Source of the DNA: Thermomonas sp.
GTDB lineage: Bacteria; Pseudomonadota; Gammaproteobacteria; Xanthomonadales; Xanthomonadaceae
Reading direction: 5' to 3'
Assembly: GCA_024711415.1 (NCBI GenBank)
Contig: JANJSW010000157.1
Coordinates: forward strand, 1-8,296
DNA: 8,296 bases
The translations under genes and the position numbers were made by a program. The stretch's first letter is position 1. Every line of letters begins with the position of its first letter. Positions 5,734-8,296 of the stretch are shown here, piece by piece. The notes under the pieces are model-generated. The model was given only the letters and a program-made list of their open reading frames with translations, searched no databases and was not told the origin of the DNA.

Positions 5734-6306
5734 TCAGTCTTCGCGCGGCAGCACGGTGAGTACGCGCTCCACGAACGCCGCGTATTCCCGCATGTACTTG
5801 CGCAGGAACTCGGCGGTGCCCGGGTTGCTCACGTTGCCGTCGTCGTCGATCAGGTCGGGTGTGAACTGGATATAGGCTTCCATGGTGTTCATCAGCGGCG
5901 AATTGCAGAAGCACAGCACGCCGCGCAGTTGCTGCTGCGCCACCGCGGTGCCGATCGAGCCGGGCGATGTGCCCACCACCCCGGAGGGCTTGCGGCTGAA
6001 GGAGTTCTGGCCCCACGGGCGGCTGGCCCAGTCGATGGCGTTCTTCAGCGCGCCGGGGATCGAGCGGTTGTATTCGGGGGTTACGAACAGCACCGCATCC
6101 ACCCCGGCGATCGCCTGCTTGAAGCGGCGCGCCACCTCCGGGTAGTCGGTGTCGTAGTCGTAGCTGTACAGCGGCAGTTCGCCGATGGCGATCTCCTGCA
6201 GCGCCAGTTCCGGCGGTGCCAGCTTGACCAGCGCCTTCGCCAGCTTGCGGTTGATCGAGCCCTTGGCCAGGCTGCCGACCATGTAACCGACCTTGTACGT
6301 CTTCAT
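5734..6306 (-). CDS. NADPH-dependent FMN reductase / flavodoxin-fold quinone reductase
   Basis: A 190-residue protein of the NADPH-dependent FMN reductase family (ChrR/ArsH-like flavodoxin fold), which uses NAD(P)H to reduce FMN or quinones in the cytoplasm. The N-terminal beta strand KVGYMVGSL leads into the phosphate-binding loop GSLAKGSINRKLAKAL (11-26). The second signature, TPEYNRSIPGALKNAIDW (76-93), is the family hallmark, and GTSPGSIGT (112-120) forms the third flavin loop. Length is typical. The ATG at 6306 was chosen over one 30 nt upstream because it begins exactly at the Rossmann-like strand and has GGGAG 8 nt before it. The gene lies 96 nt downstream of the interrupted threonine aldolase gene on the same strand and may share its transcript. 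Physiological substrate is unknown; quinone or chromate reduction are options from family knowledge only. Confidence 0.9.
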   Translation of the reverse strand: MKTYKVGYMVGSLAKGSINRKLAKALVKLAPPELALQEIAIGELPLYSYDYDTDYPEVARRFKQAIAGVDAVLFVTPEYNRSIPGALKNAIDWASRPWGQNSFSRKPSGVVGTSPGSIGTAVAQQQLRGVLCFCNSPLMNTMEAYIQFTPDLIDDDGNVSNPGTAEFLRKYMREYAAFVERVLTVLPRED

Positions 6307-6402
6307 CGCACCACTCCCGCGGGACGGAGTGCGCACGTTGGCACCCGGTCCGTTACGCGCCGGTCATGGCGCCGGCCGGGCCTGGCGCTGTGCCGACGGC
6401 GC

Positions 6403-7422
6403 TCAGTGCGCGCCGAAGAACGCCGCGAATGCCGCCACGGTGCGGTCGATGCCGTCGTCGTCCACGTCGAGGTGGGTGACCAGCCGCAGGGTCGGCAGGT
6501 AGCCGATGCTGATGCGGATGCCGGCTTCGCGCAGGTGGGCATCGAGCGCGCGCAGGCGCTCGGCCGGCACGTCGATGAAGACCATGTTGGTGTGCTGGCC
6601 CAGCAGGGTGATGCCGCTGATGGCGCCGAGCGCGTTGGCCAGCCGTGCGGCGCGCGCGTGGTCGTCCGCAAGGCGTTCGACGTGGTGGTCCAGTGCGTGC
6701 AGGCAGGCCGCCGCCAACATCCCGGCCTGGCGCTAGCCGCCGCCGCAGACCTTGCGCCAGCGCCGCGCCTTGTCGATCAGCGCCTGCGTGCCGACCAGCA
6801 CCGAACCCACCGGCGCGCCCAGCCCTTTCGACAGACACACCGACACGCTGTCGAAATGCCGCGCGATCTCCCGCGCCGGCACGCCGCGGGCGACCGCGGC
6901 ATTGAACAGGCGCGCACCGTCGAGGTGGTAGCCCAGGCCATGCGCGCGCGCCAGTTCTCCGGCTTCGCGCAGGTAGTCCAGCGGCAGGGTGCGGCCGTGC
7001 CAGGTGTTCTCCAGCGCCAGCAGGCGGGTGCGGGCGAAGTGCGGGTCCACCGGCTTGATCGCCGCGGCCACGCGGTCGAGCGGCAGGCTGCCGTCCTCGG
7101 CCTGCACGATGGGCTGCGGCTGGATCGAACCCAGCACCGCCGCGCCGCCGCCCTCGAACTTGTAGGTATGCGCGTCCATGCCGACGATGTATTCGTCGCC
7201 GCGCTCGCAGTGCGCCAGCAGCGCCAGCAGGTTGGACTGGGTGCCGCTGGGAACGAACAACCCTGCCTCGAACCCCAGGTCGTCGGCCAGTCGCCGCTGC
7301 AGGGCATTGACCGTCGGATCTTCGCCGTAGACATCGTCGCCCACCGACGCGGCGTACATCGCATCGCGCATCGCCTCGCCAGGCCGGGTCACCGTGTCGC
7401 TGCGCAGGTCGATCACCTTCAT
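6403..7422 (-). pseudogene. ltaE: Low-specificity L-threonine aldolase interrupted by an in-frame TAG
   Basis: The family's PLP enzyme cleaves L-threonine or L-allo-threonine to glycine and acetaldehyde. The frame runs 229 codons from the ATG at 7422, meets TAG at 6733-6735 (codon 230), and continues in the same frame for 109 more codons to TGA at 6403. The intact total of 339 codons fits the family length. The N-terminal part has [10 protein letters not shown] (5-14), DDVYGEDPT (29-37), SGTQSN (59-64), PLP-stacking H84, HLDGAR (166-171) and the Schiff-base lysine K199 in [10 protein letters not shown]. The stop falls in the usually unbroken GGG-x-RQAG block, and the part beyond it (MLAAACLHALDHH... 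to FFGAH) is the small C-terminal domain. AAGGA 6 nt before the ATG at 7422 favours that start over 7428. Without the C-terminal domain activity is doubtful; a restart at the ATG at 6720, read-through or a base-call error are alternatives. Confidence 0.85.
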
Positions 7423-7545
7423 TTCCATTCCTTCAGCAGGGCGTTGGCCGGACGTGCGGGTGAGCGCTGGCCGCCGGCACCCGTGCATCGTAGAAGCAAA
7501 AGGCCGCGTGCGTCTCCGCCGGCTAGACCGGTTCGTCTACGGTGT

Positions 7546-7611
7546 GGTTAAACCTGCGTCGAGGTTCAGGTTTCGCCGGGGCGGGCGTTCAGAGCGCGCC
7601 GGTAAGGTGGG
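7546..7611 (+). promoter_or_regulatory. Conserved element, copy 2 (head of a gene-free region)
   Basis: It aligns ungapped with 4839-4904 (51 of 66 positions identical by hand count). GGTTAA (7546-7551), GCGTCGAGGTTCA (7556-7568), GCGTTCAGAGCG at 7585-7596 and GTAAGGTG (7602-7609) are conserved. GTTCAG occurs twice, at 7564 and 7587, again 23 bp apart. No protein gene follows closely; the next downstream signal is a terminator at 7701. It starts 123 nt upstream of the divergent ltaE start. Confidence 0.55.
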
Positions 7612-7731
7612 CCTGCGGCTGCGGACACGAAGGTTCGCACCGACGAGACGGAAACAAGAAACCGCACGCACGGATGCGTCGAACAGGACGTGGTTGTGGC
7701 ACGAAGGGCGGCGCAGGCCGCCCTTCGTTTT
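7612..7731 (+). ncRNA. Candidate small RNA gene, ~120 nt
   Basis: If TAAGGT in the upstream element (7603-7608) is the -10 box, transcription would start near 7615 and end at the terminator at 7701-7731. The interval holds no convincing reading frame: those that cross it lack ribosome sites and run through the terminator stem. It contains an A-rich single-stranded stretch (GAAACAAGAAACC, 7651-7663) and a small hairpin, ACGCA-CGGA-TGCGT (7667-7680), before the terminator, an arrangement seen in trans-acting sRNAs. It matches no RNA family I recognise. Exact ends are inferred. Confidence 0.35.
7701..7731 (+). terminator. Strong rho-independent terminator with no protein gene upstream
   Basis: A perfect 12-bp stem, ACGAAGGGCGGC (7701-7712) with GCCGCCCTTCGT (7717-7728), has loop GCAG and is followed by T's to 7731 (TTTT from 7728). 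The T-tract is on the plus strand only, so it ends a plus-strand transcript that begins somewhere after the divergent ltaE start. Confidence 0.85.
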
Positions 7732-7954
7732 GTCGCGGTCAGCGATCCGCTGCGATGCGATGGGCGATGAGCGTTTTGCATCGAGCATTGCCCGGCTGGC
7801 CGGGTGTGGTTTCGCTTCGATGGACGGGAAGTTCGCGGTCTTGGCCCGTCGTTGATGCACCAGACATCATCGTGCGCGGAACCATTCGCATTCGGCCGAT
7901 GCGGCTTGTGCGCATCGTAAAATCACGCGTTCTGCCGCTATCCAACCTTGCCCG
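7732..7954. other. Non-coding stretch before yjdM
   Basis: I see no supported gene. Frames open across it on both strands lack ribosome sites and continue through the terminator or through yjdM. A small GC stem, CCCGG-CTGG-CCGGG, occurs near 7790-7803. The last 60 bases hold the candidate promoter and inverted repeat of yjdM. Confidence 0.5.
7897..7923 (+). promoter_or_regulatory. Candidate yjdM promoter with an operator-like inverted repeat
   Basis: TAAAAT at 7918-7923 matches five of six -10 consensus positions and lies 31 nt before the yjdM start. Directly before it is a 7-bp inverted repeat, CGATGCG (7897-7903) and CGCATCG (7911-7917), with a 7-nt spacer, where a regulator bound between -35 and -10 could act. 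No clear -35 box is visible. Confidence 0.3.
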
Positions 7955-8293
7955 ATGACCACGCTGCCTCCCTGCCCGAAGTGCAACTCCGAATACAGCT
8001 ACCAGGACGGTGCGCAGCTGGTGTGCCCGGAGTGCGGGCATGAGTGGGTGCCGGGCGAGGCCGATGCCGGCGACGAGACGAAGGTGATCAAGGACGCGGT
8101 GGGCAACGTGCTGGCCGACGGCGATACCGTCACCGTGATCAAGGACCTGAAGGTCAAGGGTTCGTCGCTGGTGGTGAAGGTGGGCACCAAGGTGCGCAAC
8201 ATCCGCCTGGTCGATGGCGACCACGACATCGACTGCAAGATCGATGGCATCGGCCAGATGGGCCTGAAGTCGGAGTTCGTGAAGAAGGCCTGA
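7955..8293 (+). CDS. yjdM: Zinc-ribbon protein YjdM (PhnA family)
   Basis: A 112-residue protein matching the YjdM family (formerly PhnA), which is close to the Escherichia coli protein in length. An N-terminal zinc ribbon with C7-x2-C10 and C24-x2-C27 ([10 protein letters not shown] and [10 protein letters not shown]) is followed by the PhnA domain: [20 protein letters not shown] (44-63), [28 protein letters not shown] and the C-terminal [12 protein letters not shown]. The old phosphonate-utilisation name comes from its position in E. coli; a role in phosphonate breakdown is not supported, and the true phosphonoacetate hydrolase PhnA is unrelated. The function is unknown and the protein should be cytosolic. 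The ATG at 7955 starts at the conserved N-terminus, but no good ribosome site precedes it (CAACCTTGCCCG). The gene is complete and ends three bases before the end of the window. Confidence 0.92.
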   Translation: MTTLPPCPKCNSEYSYQDGAQLVCPECGHEWVPGEADAGDETKVIKDAVGNVLADGDTVTVIKDLKVKGSSLVVKVGTKVRNIRLVDGDHDIDCKIDGIGQMGLKSEFVKKA

Positions 8294-8296
8294 GCC

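Noticed and set aside
6403..6720. The C-terminal threonine aldolase part as an independent gene from the ATG at 6720.
   Set aside because: It is in the same frame as the N-terminal part and corresponds to the family's small domain; no ribosome site of its own is evident, so it is treated as part of the interrupted gene.
5929..7551. Long plus-strand open frame (540 codons) opposite the FMN reductase and threonine aldolase genes.
   Set aside because: It is antisense to genes with clear motifs, has Arg/Gln/His-rich composition and no ribosome site.
7612..7731. A small peptide from the ATG at 7674 in the candidate sRNA region.
   Set aside because: The frame passes through the terminator stem and the start lacks a Shine-Dalgarno sequence.
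7537..7860. Minus-strand frame of 107 codons and plus-strand frames crossing 7394-7958 as possible small genes.
   Set aside because: They read through the 12-bp terminator stem and lack ribosome sites. The similar translations at 4839 and 7546 on the minus strand (SERRPPRNMNLDARLT versus SERPPRRNLNLDAGLT) reflect the DNA-level repeat, not a conserved peptide.

Overview
The window is high-GC bacterial chromosome with strong G/C third-position bias. The gene families (split cobalamin-type ribonucleotide reductase partner, a KKAxA histone-H1-like protein, a small cytoplasmic FKBP, DUF389 and DUF6122 membrane proteins, YjdM) point to a gammaproteobacterium of the Xanthomonadaceae/Lysobacteraceae type. 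That placement is inferred from protein resemblance, not from a search. No tRNA, rRNA, insertion sequence, prophage or CRISPR array is visible.

Layout: (1) 1-2553, plus strand: the 3' end of a lysine/alanine-rich H1-like gene, then nrdJb (TSCPD-domain partner of class II ribonucleotide reductase), then a DUF389 membrane protein 10 nt downstream, closed by a strong terminator next to a possible dispersed repeat. (2) 2622-3394, plus strand: a small DUF6122 membrane protein and an FKBP-type prolyl isomerase. (3) 3471-4759, minus strand: an unrecognised 99-residue protein and an exported endonuclease/exonuclease/phosphatase-family protein. (4) 4839-5638, plus strand: a conserved upstream element, a secreted protein with two EF-hands, and a terminator. 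(5) 5681-7422, minus strand: an NADPH-dependent FMN reductase and a low-specificity L-threonine aldolase gene interrupted by an in-frame TAG. (6) 7423-7954: no convincing protein gene, but a second copy of the conserved element and, about 90 nt beyond it, a 12-bp-stem terminator, suggesting a short untranslated transcript. (7) 7955-8293, plus strand: yjdM.

The genes are mostly housekeeping or accessory single-function genes and do not form one pathway. The signals most worth a second look are: the pair of ungapped ~66-bp elements at 4839 and 7546, the second apparently heading a small RNA gene; an in-phase A_AAA_AAC slippery heptamer with a downstream stem inside nrdJb, where either shift removes the cysteine tail; and the nonsense codon in the threonine aldolase gene. 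I found no clear multi-gene novel defence or biosynthetic system.
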